A stretch of DNA of 64,000 nucleotides from JARYLZ01 sp964388275 (GCA_964388275.1 CAYLZD010000019.1:1-64000); one strand, 5' to 3'. Positions 7,824 to 16,627 are shown, counted from the stretch's first letter. A program made the numbers and translations. Notes: generated from the letters alone by a model not told the origin.

Positions 7824-10463
7824 TCAGGCGGGAAGACCGTACATGTAGAACCAGACATCCAGTATATACCGAAGGTATGCGACCGTCTCATACGAAGAAT
7901 CCAGCGACAACAGCCATACAGTGATGCCGGTGGCTACCATCGCATAGCCGGCTATGTAGAAGAAAACCGGTCTTGAATCCAGCACTATCGCCGCGCCTTT
8001 GAGAAGTCTCGAGTAGACCCACACGAGGAAAACCGCCAACGTGACCACGGCGGCGGCCTCGAGCACGGGAGCTTCCATTATGCGATAGAGCACGAGTCCT
8101 AAAGGAGAGAGGAAGACCATGGGCAGCATGCACCACATGGCGACGCTGTAGGCGTCGAACATCAGCAGGTTACGCCTGAGCAGGAAGGCGGCGGCCCGCA
8201 GGAGGAGGGCGCAGATCACCAGAATCGTGAAGAATGCCGCCGTGCCCGCGGCAACGTCGGCGAGCGGTTCCCACGCGGCGAAATTGAACCACTGCTTGAG
8301 CCAGACCGACCGGAGGAACTGGTGAAGAAGCGTGTCGACCGTGTAATTCGTGCGCCAGAAATACAGAAGGTTGGCCGCAAGCAGCGCCGCCGACGCGGCC
8401 CCTAACAAGCCGATTATCGTGGTCTGGAAAATCGAGAGCATCCTCTGATCCCGCACGTCGCTGAAAAAGTTGAACGGTCGGAGAAACGACCTGATCACAT
8501 TCTCCCTGAACCGTCTGAAAAGATTGTACATCAGCGCGAATACGAGAATCAGAAGGAGACCGACTACCACGAACGACGCGGGATGCTCCGGAGACTTGTT
8601 ACCGATGGCCAGGACCGGCGGCTTCTCGCTGTTGAATCGCGCTTTCAATACTTCGTAAGCGATTCGTTTCTGCCTGTGCGCGTCCAGTATCCCGGCCGTG
8701 GCCATGAATTGCTGCACGCGATCCGCGGTCATTATAGGAAAAGACACCTCCCAATCCGAAAACGAGTGCACGAAGATTCCGGCCGCCTTGCCGGACACGG
8801 CTTCGTTGTATATTTCCAGGAAAAACTGGGCTTGGGCGTCTATCGACCTGGGATCGCTGTAGCCGTTGTAATTGCCGACTTCGACCGGGTATGTAACTGA
8901 AGACAGGAGCAAGGGCGCCGAAAGCGGAGATTGAGCCATGCGCTCCATGACCGACTTGACTCGCGTGGAAGAGCTGGGGGGCAGATCCACACCCGAAAAA
9001 TCGATCCCGTCGGGCTTTGAGTCGCGCGGCGGTACTATGAACGAGGCATACACCGGCAGCTCGTGATTATCACGGACGGACGCGGAGAGGGCCGCGATAT
9101 ATGATTCGAAACCGGCGGCGGAAGCATCGATCGCGGAACCCAATCCCACGGCGACGATGGAAGCGTGATGCGAATCCCGCACTAACATTTCCCTCAACAT
9201 GTTCCTGGCCGACGCTTGGAATGCGCGCGATCCGAGTATCCGCGAAGGCACGCCCACTGCCGGCAGATCCTGAAAGACCAGCAGGCCGTACCTGTCGCAT
9301 AACGCCAGGAAAGCGGGGTGTACGGCGCCATGAAGAAGGCGTACCGAGTTTGCCCCGAGATTCTTCATGATTAAAATATCACGTTCGAGCTCGTCTGCGG
9401 ACATGGAACGGCCGCGCGACGGCGAAGACTCGATATAGGTTGTTCCCTTGAGGAAAATCGGCGTTCCATTCAGCACGAAACGGCCGTCGAGAACTCGAAA
9501 ATCCTTGAAACCCACTTGCAGTGACGATTCATCCAGCTGTGTCCCACCCATGAAGGTCTTTTGCACAAGTGTGTAAAGATTGGGCGTTTCCGGCGACCAG
9601 AGCTTCACCGAAGGAAGCACAATGGACATCTGCACCGAGACAAGACGATCCGATTCGATTTCCACCCTGCGGGTTTCGCTGCGCAGCAAGAGTTCTCCGC
9701 TTTGAGCGTCGAAGACCTCAACCATATGTTCGACGGCCGTCTTCGCGAGGGGCGCCGGCGACAATGAATCGCCGCTCCGTTTCGCAATCGGACCCGAGTT
9801 CAGCAGAGCGCGGTACTCTATGGTGCCGGGTTTTCCCTCGCCCGAGGCGCGAAGGCTGACCTTGCTTTCCTGCACCCAGACGCTCCGGTAGGCGATAATG
9901 GCTATGTCGTGAAGGATTCCGCCGTATTGTTTGCGATCCCAGAGTTGTTCCGCGAGCGGCAGGGTTTCCTGTGCGTTCAGGCGATTCCGGACTGCAATTG
10001 TGATCGTGTTTCGCCCGCCGCGCAAAATTCCCGGAGAGAGCTTGAAACTGAATGATGTGGCTCCTGCATGCTTGCCGATGAAGCGGTCGTTGATGTGTAT
10101 CTCGCAGTAATAGGATATGCTGACTGCGGACAACTGGAAGACGGCTTCACGGACGAGCGGAGCGTCCACATGGAAGGAACGTTTGAAGGTGACGTTTTCT
10201 TCGCCGAAAAAGGATGAAGGCACTTTGACGGACTTCCAATCCGGACTTCGATCCGTCTTGTATTGCCAACTTCCGTTCAGGTCCATTATTGTGCGGTACA
10301 GTGAAGGAGTCGGCAAGCCCATGGCCTCGTCGTCGGCCTGAGGTTTGCCGCTCTCCAGAAAGCGCACCTGCGAAACGGCGGCGAGGGAAGAAACCAGTAT
10401 AAGAACCGCGATATGCCGCGCTTTCCTGTGGAACGGAAAGAGAGCTTGTCTTGTCATGTGCAT
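7824..10463 (-). CDS. Membrane-anchored GH2-fold protein lacking catalytic glutamates, with Yip1-like membrane domain
   Basis: The protein has 879 residues from the ATG at 10463 (the frame extends to a TTG at 10520, but the signal peptide at 10-32 favours the later start). A jelly-roll sugar-binding domain (about 55-195), an Ig-like domain and a TIM-barrel region (about 325-610, starting at RFVLNGTPIFLKGTTY) match the glycoside hydrolase family 2 layout. Where family members have GNE, this protein reads GLGSA (440-444), and the expected nucleophile segment 'ISEFG' reads LLLSSVTYP (518-526). Both glutamates are therefore apparently missing. The last 250 residues form about six transmembrane helices resembling Yip1-family proteins. 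It may be a sugar-binding or scaffold protein rather than an enzyme. It is 117 bases upstream of smc, same strand. Confidence 0.75.
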   Translation of the reverse strand: MHMTRQALFPFHRKARHIAVLILVSSLAAVSQVRFLESGKPQADDEAMGLPTPSLYRTIMDLNGSWQYKTDRSPDWKSVKVPSSFFGEENVTFKRSFHVDAPLVREAVFQLSAVSISYYCEIHINDRFIGKHAGATSFSFKLSPGILRGGRNTITIAVRNRLNAQETLPLAEQLWDRKQYGGILHDIAIIAYRSVWVQESKVSLRASGEGKPGTIEYRALLNSGPIAKRSGDSLSPAPLAKTAVEHMVEVFDAQSGELLLRSETRRVEIESDRLVSVQMSIVLPSVKLWSPETPNLYTLVQKTFMGGTQLDESSLQVGFKDFRVLDGRFVLNGTPIFLKGTTYIESSPSRGRSMSADELERDILIMKNLGANSVRLLHGAVHPAFLALCDRYGLLVFQDLPAVGVPSRILGSRAFQASARNMLREMLVRDSHHASIVAVGLGSAIDASAAGFESYIAALSASVRDNHELPVYASFIVPPRDSKPDGIDFSGVDLPPSSSTRVKSVMERMAQSPLSAPLLLSSVTYPVEVGNYNGYSDPRSIDAQAQFFLEIYNEAVSGKAAGIFVHSFSDWEVSFPIMTADRVQQFMATAGILDAHRQKRIAYEVLKARFNSEKPPVLAIGNKSPEHPASFVVVGLLLILVFALMYNLFRRFRENVIRSFLRPFNFFSDVRDQRMLSIFQTTIIGLLGAASAALLAANLLYFWRTNYTVDTLLHQFLRSVWLKQWFNFAAWEPLADVAAGTAAFFTILVICALLLRAAAFLLRRNLLMFDAYSVAMWCMLPMVFLSPLGLVLYRIMEAPVLEAAAVVTLAVFLVWVYSRLLKGAAIVLDSRPVFFYIAGYAMVATGITVWLLSLDSSYETVAYLRYILDVWFYMYGLPA

Positions 10464-10571
10464 GGCGGGGAAGTCGGCGCGATATTCCAGAGAGAAAAAA
10501 CTTACTAAACGCGGCCCCAAGTTACAACCTAGCGCGGGAAGTGAAAAGTCCCGGGCGCGCGCGAGCCGAAT

Positions 10572-11744
10572 CTATAGGCGTTCCACAAACGCGAAGACGC
10601 ATTTCAAATATCTTGTTTCCGGCATGGACGGAAGAACAGGGTGATCTTTTGCAGCCCCCGAGATTCGGAAAATAATCAGTTGCCGGCCGCATGCGGCGGC
10701 GGCGTTCCCGAGCATCTCGACGAAAGTCTCCTCCGAAATGTGCTGAGAGCACGAGCAAGTAACCAATATGCCGCCGCTGCGCAGACGCCGAAGCGCAGCC
10801 TGGTTCAGCTTCCTGTAGCCCTTCAAAGCCGGAGCAACGTGTTTTCTGCCCTTCGCCAGCGCCGGCGGGTCGAGGATTACCATATCCCAATCCGACTGCG
10901 AAAACCCGTCCAGACCATCGAACACATCGCGCTGCAGAAATCCGATTCCGTCTTCCATTCCGTTCAAACGGGCATTGACGGATGCTCTTCGGATAGCCGG
11001 CTCCGAAATATCAACTCCAAGCACTTCACTTGCGCCGCCCCGGAACGCATGAAAAGCAAAACCTCCATCGCTGCAGAACAAGTCAAGCACCCGACGGCCG
11101 GAGGCGAGACGTTCCACTTCCAGACGAGTCTCCCTCTGATCCAGATACAATCCGGTTTTTTGCGCCTCTAAGATATTGATTTTATACGATATGCCTTCCA
11201 CATCTACCAGATTTTCCGCACACTTCCCATAAAGCAACCTCTCCAGTGCCGGCAATCCTTCATAAGTCCGCCAAAGAGAATTGCTTTTCTCAACAATCGC
11301 GGAAGGTGTGAAATCTTCAGCCAAAATCGTTTTAACCGGATTTATCAGCCTGTCTGCGCCTGCGGAAAAGGATTCCAAAGTAAAAACCGAATCATACCTA
11401 TCTATCACTAAGCCCGGCAGAAAGTCTGACTCACCATGCGCCAACCTGTAAGCGTTTCCGTAAGAGAATGCTTTCCGGCGGGATTCTGCGGCGGATATGC
11501 GATCACGCAGTATGCGGGACAAATCGAATTCCGCGCCGAAGGAGAGAATACGGACGGCTATAAGAGACGCTCCGTTGTAATAGCCGAAACAAATATGTGC
11601 GCCCGCGGCATCTTCAACACGCACAATATCTCCCGCGGAAGGCGCCCCCTCAACCCGCCGGATTTCATTTGAGAAAATCCAGAGGTGACCCCGCTTCAGC
11701 CGCCTCTCCTCCTTCGGCTTTAAACGTATTACGGGAAAATTCAC
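10572..11744 (-). CDS. Class I SAM-dependent rRNA (cytosine-C5) methyltransferase, RlmI-like
   Basis: This 390-residue protein has an N-terminal PUA domain (about 3-75, beginning VIRLKPKEERRLKRGHLWIFSNE), a central linker region and a C-terminal Rossmann methyltransferase domain. The SAM motif is VLDLFCSDGGFAFHA, the catalytic motif is DMVILDPPA and the catalytic-type Cys lies in GILVTCSCSQHIS. The family modifies large-subunit rRNA; E. coli RlmI makes m5C1962. The exact target is inferred. The start is GTG at 11744, directly before the PUA fold. It follows yidC after 99 bases that contain a parS palindrome. Confidence 0.9.
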   Translation of the reverse strand: MNFPVIRLKPKEERRLKRGHLWIFSNEIRRVEGAPSAGDIVRVEDAAGAHICFGYYNGASLIAVRILSFGAEFDLSRILRDRISAAESRRKAFSYGNAYRLAHGESDFLPGLVIDRYDSVFTLESFSAGADRLINPVKTILAEDFTPSAIVEKSNSLWRTYEGLPALERLLYGKCAENLVDVEGISYKINILEAQKTGLYLDQRETRLEVERLASGRRVLDLFCSDGGFAFHAFRGGASEVLGVDISEPAIRRASVNARLNGMEDGIGFLQRDVFDGLDGFSQSDWDMVILDPPALAKGRKHVAPALKGYRKLNQAALRRLRSGGILVTCSCSQHISEETFVEMLGNAAAACGRQLIIFRISGAAKDHPVLPSMPETRYLKCVFAFVERL

Positions 11745-11819
11745 TGCTGTTCCATGCTAAGCCGCGGTATTGAACATGCAGGCAATTAGGATTGCACTTG
11801 AGGTTGTGTCCCTTGCACA

Positions 11820-11835
11820 TGTTCCACGTGGAACA
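11820..11835. other. parS site (perfect 16-bp palindrome)
   Basis: TGTTCCACGTGGAACA is an exact palindrome matching the bacterial parS pattern TGTTNCACGTGNAACA that is bound by ParB (Spo0J). It sits in the intergenic space between yidC and the RlmI-like gene. parS sites cluster near the replication origin; parA and parB themselves are not in the window. Confidence 0.85.
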
Positions 11836-11843
11836 CGGTCATG

Positions 11844-13712
11844 TCATTTCCTGCGGGTTTTCTTCTGCTGGTCTTTCGCTTTTTGTTCCAGAGATGCCAT
11901 GGTTTTTTCCATCCAGCCCTTCCGTTGTTTCTGCGGCACCTTCTCGAGTTTGAACTCGCCCGCTTTCCTCGTCGTATTCCATTGCTGCAAAATCGAGAGC
12001 AGGTTGAAAGCGAAATAATACAGGTTCAGTCCGGATGGGAAGCTATTGAACATGACCCAAAACATAACCGGCATGATGTATACCATCGCCTTCTGCCTGG
12101 GGTCCTTTATTGTTTGCTTCTGCTGAATGAACATGGTAATCGACATCAGAAGGGCCAGTATGCTGATGAAATCCGTTCCGAGTATCGGGATTTTAAATGG
12201 CAGCCTGAACAGTATATCAGGAGAAGACAAATCCGTTATCCAGAGCATGAAAGGCATCTGCCGCAGTTCTATCGTCGAACGGAAAATCGTAAACAGCGCG
12301 AAGAGAATCGGCATCTGTAATAGCATAGGCAGGCAGCCGCCGGCCGGATTGATGCCGTAATCCCTGTACAACTTCATCATCTCGGCATTCTGTTTCTGCT
12401 GGTCATCCTTGTACTTCTCGCGCAGTTCCGTCATAAGCGGCTGCAGCGCCTGCATCTTCTGCATGGATTTCATGCTTGTTTTCGTAAGAGGATACAGCAG
12501 GAGTTTGATGATCAGAGTGAATATCAATATTACGATACCATAATTCGGTATGAAGCTGTTAAGGAATTTGAAAAGCGGTATGATGAGATACTCGGAAAAA
12601 GGCCTGACGACGAATGCCCAGCCAAGCGTTATAACCTGCTCCAAACCCTCATATTGCGCATTGAGCAGGTCGTATTGCATAGGGCCGATGAACAAGGAGA
12701 ATTGTGATTTTTCCAGGCTCGTCTCTCCGAAACGAACTTTAATACCAGCAAGATATATTTCTCTTGCGCCTTCAAACGGAAGCGGCACGTGTACTCCTTC
12801 TATATAAGCTCCGATGCCTTTGAATCCGTTTCGTGCTATTAATGCCGAAATGAAGTACTTGTTCTGAGCGGACACCCAATGTGTCTCTCCGTTTTCGGTC
12901 AGCTGATCCTTGTCGCCCATGCCGGACACGTCCAAGGTTTTTCGGCTTGAACCGACCTGCGCATTCGCTTCCGCGAATGTTGCCTCGTCAACCGTATTCA
13001 GTTCAGTTAATGCTGGAGAACCTATTGTCACCTGGTATTCGTTGTTCGCAATTATCTCCCCCATGTTTTTCATCACAACATCCACATCCACCGTATAGCG
13101 GTTCCCGTACATAGTGAAGCGCTTCGCAAGGACTGCGCTGTCGCCGGCAATCCCTAATACCGCCATAAAAGATATGCTCGAGGAGTCTTTCAACCGGATC
13201 GTGTCACGCACAGCCTGTCTGTGAAGTTCGTCCAGTTCCGGAAAATCAAAAAAGAGATTCTCCGTTTTTATCTCTTTGCCATCCCGCGTGATGAAAAACA
13301 GATTGAGCTCGCTCGGTATCGACCAGTCTATCAGTTGCAGAGGATCTTTGTTCCACGTGGAATAGTTTTTCAAAGTCCATCTCTTTATACCGCCGCCTCT
13401 GCTTGAAAATTCCGCTGTCAGGAGATCCGTTTCTATCGTAAACCGTCGTTCTTTCCCCGCTCCGAATTTGGAGAACCACTTTCCGTACATCATATCCAGG
13501 CCGGATACGGAACTTGAATCCTTTTCGGCAAGTGTTTTCAACTCGGGTTGCTCTTTTCGCTCGGAAATTTCCCGGTCCACTTTCGTGGTAGTATCAATTG
13601 CTTTTTCGGCCGCTCTCTCCGGCTTGTCCGCTGTTTGAGTGCCCGTGTACATCATCCAGACTACGAAGAGTATGGCAATCAGTACGAAACCAATGATTGA
13701 TTGTTTGTCCAT
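11844..13712 (-). CDS. yidC: Membrane protein insertase YidC
   Basis: The 622-residue insertase places proteins into the inner membrane alone or with SecYEG. It has an N-terminal signal-anchor helix (5-21), a large periplasmic beta-sandwich domain (about 60-350) as in Gram-negative YidC, and the conserved 60KD_IMP core with five helices in the C-terminal 250 residues. Recognisable core segments include NYGIVILIFTLIIKLLLYPLT and GINPAGGCLPMLLQMPILFALF. A basic tail (QKAKDQQKKTRRK) could contact the ribosome. It is the last gene of rpmH-rnpA-yidD-yidC, 29 bases after yidD. An imperfect parS copy lies inside the coding region. Confidence 0.98.
   Translation of the reverse strand: MDKQSIIGFVLIAILFVVWMMYTGTQTADKPERAAEKAIDTTTKVDREISERKEQPELKTLAEKDSSSVSGLDMMYGKWFSKFGAGKERRFTIETDLLTAEFSSRGGGIKRWTLKNYSTWNKDPLQLIDWSIPSELNLFFITRDGKEIKTENLFFDFPELDELHRQAVRDTIRLKDSSSISFMAVLGIAGDSAVLAKRFTMYGNRYTVDVDVVMKNMGEIIANNEYQVTIGSPALTELNTVDEATFAEANAQVGSSRKTLDVSGMGDKDQLTENGETHWVSAQNKYFISALIARNGFKGIGAYIEGVHVPLPFEGAREIYLAGIKVRFGETSLEKSQFSLFIGPMQYDLLNAQYEGLEQVITLGWAFVVRPFSEYLIIPLFKFLNSFIPNYGIVILIFTLIIKLLLYPLTKTSMKSMQKMQALQPLMTELREKYKDDQQKQNAEMMKLYRDYGINPAGGCLPMLLQMPILFALFTIFRSTIELRQMPFMLWITDLSSPDILFRLPFKIPILGTDFISILALLMSITMFIQQKQTIKDPRQKAMVYIMPVMFWVMFNSFPSGLNLYYFAFNLLSILQQWNTTRKAGEFKLEKVPQKQRKGWMEKTMASLEQKAKDQQKKTRRK
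13349..13364. other. Imperfect parS-like site inside yidC
   Basis: TGTTCCACGTGGAATA matches the parS palindrome at 11820 in 15 of 16 positions and lies 1.5 kb away. It falls within the periplasmic-domain coding sequence of yidC. A single deviation in the outer base pair is usually tolerated by ParB, so this is a plausible second site. Confidence 0.6.
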
Positions 13713-13741
13713 AAGGCCGCTTGTTATTGTTTTTTCAGAAT

Positions 13742-13972
13742 TTACGGCACGGGATCATAGCCGCTTCCACCCCACGGATGGCATCTCGATATACGCTTCA
13801 GTCCGAGCCAGGCGCCTTTCAACGGTCCGTGCTTCTTCAGCGCTTCTATGGTGTATGCGGAACATGTGGGATAATATCTGCAGGAAGCAGGGAATAGAGG
13901 AGACAACGCGATCTGATATGCGCGCACAAGCAATACCAGAAATCCGCTCGTCAGTTTGGAAATGCCCGGCAC
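13742..13972 (-). CDS. yidD: Membrane protein insertion efficiency factor YidD
   Basis: This 76-residue protein has the family hallmarks: a hydrophobic/amphipathic N-terminus (LVLLVRAYQIALSPLF), the three-cysteine motif CRYYPTCSAYTIEALKKHG and the C-terminal motif RISRCHPWGGSGYDPVP. YidD assists YidC-dependent membrane insertion at the inner membrane. The chosen start is GTG at 13972, inside the end of rnpA, giving a 22-base overlap and the normal family length. The frame is open much further upstream, but that extension is only the shadow of rnpA. Confidence 0.93.
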   Translation of the reverse strand: MPGISKLTSGFLVLLVRAYQIALSPLFPASCRYYPTCSAYTIEALKKHGPLKGAWLGLKRISRCHPWGGSGYDPVP

Positions 13973-14352
13973 AGGTTCTCGCGCAATTTGTCCAGCACCA
14001 CCGACATCGAGCGCTGCAGATCCGAAAAAGATACTGCTTCGCCGTCCCCGATCGAATAAATGAGAACGCAATTCACGCGTATCCGGAATTCGCGGCAGGT
14101 TTCGTTCAAACCGGGCTTGCCGTGCCTCCAAGCCTCCCTCAGCATTCTTTTCACCGCGTTTCTTGTCACGGCCTTCCTGCCGTTTTTGACGGCAAATCCC
14201 ACCGTGCATGACCACGGTGGGATTGTTCGCTCGCAAGTGTAATAACAACGGAGCCTCGAGTCCTGTACTTTCTTTCTCTGCGAAAGTACGCGGTTGAAGG
14301 AACGGTATCCTCGCAGAATCTCCGTTTTCCGTAAGCGATAGCTATGCGTCAC
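13951..14352 (-). CDS. rnpA: Ribonuclease P protein component
   Basis: This 133-residue basic protein helps the RNase P RNA cleave the 5' leader of tRNA precursors. The N-terminus RLRKTEILRGYRSFNRVLSQ and the RNR-type motif AVTRNAVKRMLREAWR are diagnostic. It starts at GTG 14352, one base after the rpmH stop codon, and its 3' end overlaps yidD. The tight packing implies translation from one message with rpmH. The RNase P RNA gene itself is not in this window. Confidence 0.95.
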   Translation of the reverse strand: MTHSYRLRKTEILRGYRSFNRVLSQRKKVQDSRLRCYYTCERTIPPWSCTVGFAVKNGRKAVTRNAVKRMLREAWRHGKPGLNETCREFRIRVNCVLIYSIGDGEAVSFSDLQRSMSVVLDKLRENLCRAFPN

Positions 14353-14353
14353 A

Positions 14354-14509
14354 TCAACGGTGCCGCGGCTCGTCGCTGACGGTCAATCTCCATCTTCCTT
14401 TCGCGCGACGTCGCGCGAGCACCCTGCGGCCGTTCTTGGTGGCCATCCGCGCGCGGAAACCGTGTGTGTTTCTTCTCTTCCGCACGCTCGGCTGGTATGT
14501 CCTTTTCAT
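14354..14509 (-). CDS. rpmH: 50S ribosomal protein L34
   Basis: A 51-residue, strongly basic protein begins MKRTYQPSVRKRRNTHGFRA and continues with the universal RMATKNGRRVLARRRAKGR segment, so its identity is certain. It carries a slightly longer tail (RLTVSDEPRHR) than the E. coli protein. It is the first gene of rpmH-rnpA-yidD-yidC. Its stop codon is followed after one base by the GTG of rnpA. The upstream 82 bases are AT-rich and should hold the operon promoter, although I could not define it. dnaA, the usual divergent neighbour, lies about 40 kb away. Confidence 0.97.
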   Translation of the reverse strand: MKRTYQPSVRKRRNTHGFRARMATKNGRRVLARRRAKGRWRLTVSDEPRHR

Positions 14510-14591
14510 AATATTGCGCCTGGTTTTGATTTATCAATAAAACAGACAATAAGTTACTAAAAATTCAACCTCCAAAGCAAATATCCCACCC

Positions 14592-15614
14592 TTATTTTTT
14601 CCGCAGCAAAAGCCCGATGAACAGAGGGGCGCCTATCGCCGCCGTCACGGCGCCCACCGGCAATTCGGCCGGCGAGAGAAGCGTCCTCGCCAGTATATCG
14701 CAGACTTCCAGAAAAACGGCGCCCGAAAAAAACGATACCGGAAGCAATATCCTGTGGTCCGGACCGACAATCAGTCTGACCGTATGCGGGACTATCAATC
14801 CCACAAATCCGATGGACCCGGAAAAACTCACAAGCACGGCCGTAAGCAAAGAGGCAATCATGTAGGATGAGAATACCATTCCCCTCACATTAACGCCGAG
14901 ATGCTCCGCCTGCTCCCCGCCCAACGCGAGAATATTGTACGTCCTTCCCTTTGCGGCCAGGTATGCCGCCGCAGCCAGCGTGATCGGCGCCGCGATAGCG
15001 GCATCCGCAGCTGTTGAGTTCCCGAGATAGCCGAGCAGCCAGAACAGGGCGTTCCGCACCGGATCACCCATGATCGAGACCATGACCAGTATGACCGCGC
15101 TGCAGAATGCGCCGGCCATCACTCCAATGAGCAGAAGCGTATCTCCTCCGTCCGCCTTTTTCTGCCGCCCGAGCGCGTAAACCAACGCTACCGTCGCTGA
15201 CGCGCCCGCGAAAGCGCTCAGAGGTATGGCGCCCGCGAAAAGCGCGCCCAGACCGGTCACCATGGCTGTGAGCGCTCCGACGGCTGCGCCGCCGGAAACT
15301 CCGAGTATGTACGGCTCGGCCAGCACGTTTCTCAACATCACCTGGAATATGACTCCGGCCGCCGACAAGCCGCCTCCGACCAGAGCCGCAAGCGCCGCCC
15401 TCGGCAGCCGGATGTTCAGCACGATGTTCCGGATTTCAACCTCCGCCTCTCCCGTCATGCCGGTCCACGAGAGCAGCGCCCTTGCAACATCACCGATTCC
15501 GATCTCCACGGGTCCGATGAGCATCGAAGCCGCCGAAGCCGCCAGCGCCAGCACGGCCGAGAGCGCGATAGCCGATGCTGCGCGTATTGTCTCGGAACGG
15601 ACTCCGTTTTTCAT
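14592..15614 (-). CDS. FecCD/BtuC-type ABC transporter permease (iron-siderophore or cobalamin)
   Basis: This 340-residue integral membrane protein has about ten helices and conserved family segments: RLPRAALAALVGGGLSAAGV, NVLAEPYILGVSGGAAVGA, and near the C-terminus GSIGFVGLIVPHTVRLIVG plus ELPVGAVTAAIGAPLF. FecCD permeases import iron chelates, heme or vitamin B12 with a periplasmic binding protein and an ATPase. Neither partner is adjacent, so the substrate is unknown. The B12-dependent mutase in this genome makes cobalamin worth considering, but that is inference. Its ATG overlaps the obg stop (ATGA), indicating translational coupling. Confidence 0.9.
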   Translation of the reverse strand: MKNGVRSETIRAASAIALSAVLALAASAASMLIGPVEIGIGDVARALLSWTGMTGEAEVEIRNIVLNIRLPRAALAALVGGGLSAAGVIFQVMLRNVLAEPYILGVSGGAAVGALTAMVTGLGALFAGAIPLSAFAGASATVALVYALGRQKKADGGDTLLLIGVMAGAFCSAVILVMVSIMGDPVRNALFWLLGYLGNSTAADAAIAAPITLAAAAYLAAKGRTYNILALGGEQAEHLGVNVRGMVFSSYMIASLLTAVLVSFSGSIGFVGLIVPHTVRLIVGPDHRILLPVSFFSGAVFLEVCDILARTLLSPAELPVGAVTAAIGAPLFIGLLLRKK

Positions 15615-16624
15615 GAACTTTCGACCGCCGGCCCGCCTCTCTCCACTTCGAGCATGTTCCACAGCAGATCCAGAAAGCGCGGTATGCCTTCTCCGCTTAC
15701 CGACGAGAAAGACGTCACGTCTCTTCCGATAAGCTCTGCGAATTCCGCCGACCGTTCCTGAAAATTCTCATCCGCGGCGTCGATTTTCGACAACGCTACA
15801 ACATGCGGTTTGCGCGCGAGTTCCCTGCTGTACGCCGCGAGTTCGTGCCGCAGCATTTCGTAGACCTGCGGATAATCTTCGGAACCACAGTCTATCAGAA
15901 GCGCAATGACCCTCGTCCGTTCCAAATGCCGAAGAAAGAGATGTCCCAATCCTTTTCCCGTGTGGGCGCCTTCTATCAGTCCGGGGAGATCCGCCACGGT
16001 AAAACTCTCATATTCCTTGTAGCGGACTATCCCGAGATTGGGTTCGAGAGTTGTGAACGGGTAATCCGCAATTTTCGGCCGTGCCGCGGTGATGACCGAT
16101 ATCAGGGTCGATTTTCCGGCGTTCGGCATACCCAACAGGCCGACATCGGCGATGAGCTTCAATTCCAGCGACAGGGATCTCTCCACGCCTTCCTGTCCCT
16201 GTTCGGCGAAGCGGGGGGTTCTGCGCGTCGGCGTGGCGAACTCCGCGTTCCCCCGTCCTCCTCTGCCTCCGACGGCGACCCTGGCTTCCTGTCCTTCCTC
16301 GACTAGGTCGGCGACGATCTCATCGGTATCGGCGTCCTTCACAAGAGTCCCGCACGGCACTGCCACCACCAGATCCGCGCCCCAGCGGCCGTCCTTTCTG
16401 GATGACGCTCCCGCTGCGCCGTCCTCCGCATAATAGACCTTCCTGTACCTGTGATCGAGCAGCGTGTGCAGCTGGGAGTCGGCCCGGAGAACTACGTCGC
16501 CTCCCTTTCCTCCGTTCCCTCCGCTGGGCCCGCCCTTGGGCACATACTTCTCCCTTCTGAAGGCGACGCAGCCCGCTCCTCCCGCGCCCGACCTCACACG
16601 TATTGTTACCTGATCTATGAACAC
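15611..16624 (-). CDS. obg: GTPase Obg/CgtA
   Basis: The 337-residue GTPase is involved in 50S ribosome assembly. It has the glycine-rich Obg fold (1-157: MFIDQVTIRVRSG, KGGPSGGNGGKGGDV, GGRGGRGNAEF) followed by a G domain with Walker A GMPNAGKS (165-172), a G3 motif in VADLPGLIEGAH and an SKIDA G4-like motif. It ends after the G domain without the C-terminal OCT extension found in Firmicutes, as in many Gram-negatives. The start is GTG at 16624, three bases after the stop of the upstream unknown gene. The three genes form a compact operon. Confidence 0.97.
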   Translation of the reverse strand: MFIDQVTIRVRSGAGGAGCVAFRREKYVPKGGPSGGNGGKGGDVVLRADSQLHTLLDHRYRKVYYAEDGAAGASSRKDGRWGADLVVAVPCGTLVKDADTDEIVADLVEEGQEARVAVGGRGGRGNAEFATPTRRTPRFAEQGQEGVERSLSLELKLIADVGLLGMPNAGKSTLISVITAARPKIADYPFTTLEPNLGIVRYKEYESFTVADLPGLIEGAHTGKGLGHLFLRHLERTRVIALLIDCGSEDYPQVYEMLRHELAAYSRELARKPHVVALSKIDAADENFQERSAEFAELIGRDVTSFSSVSGEGIPRFLDLLWNMLEVERGGPAVESS

Positions 16625-16627
16625 GCG

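Noticed and set aside
13973..14248. N-terminal extension of the yidD frame
   Set aside because: The extension runs through rnpA in another frame and has no YidD similarity; the normal-length YidD starts at GTG 13972.
14349..14549. 66-codon ORF over rpmH
   Set aside because: The real product in this interval is L34 in a different frame.
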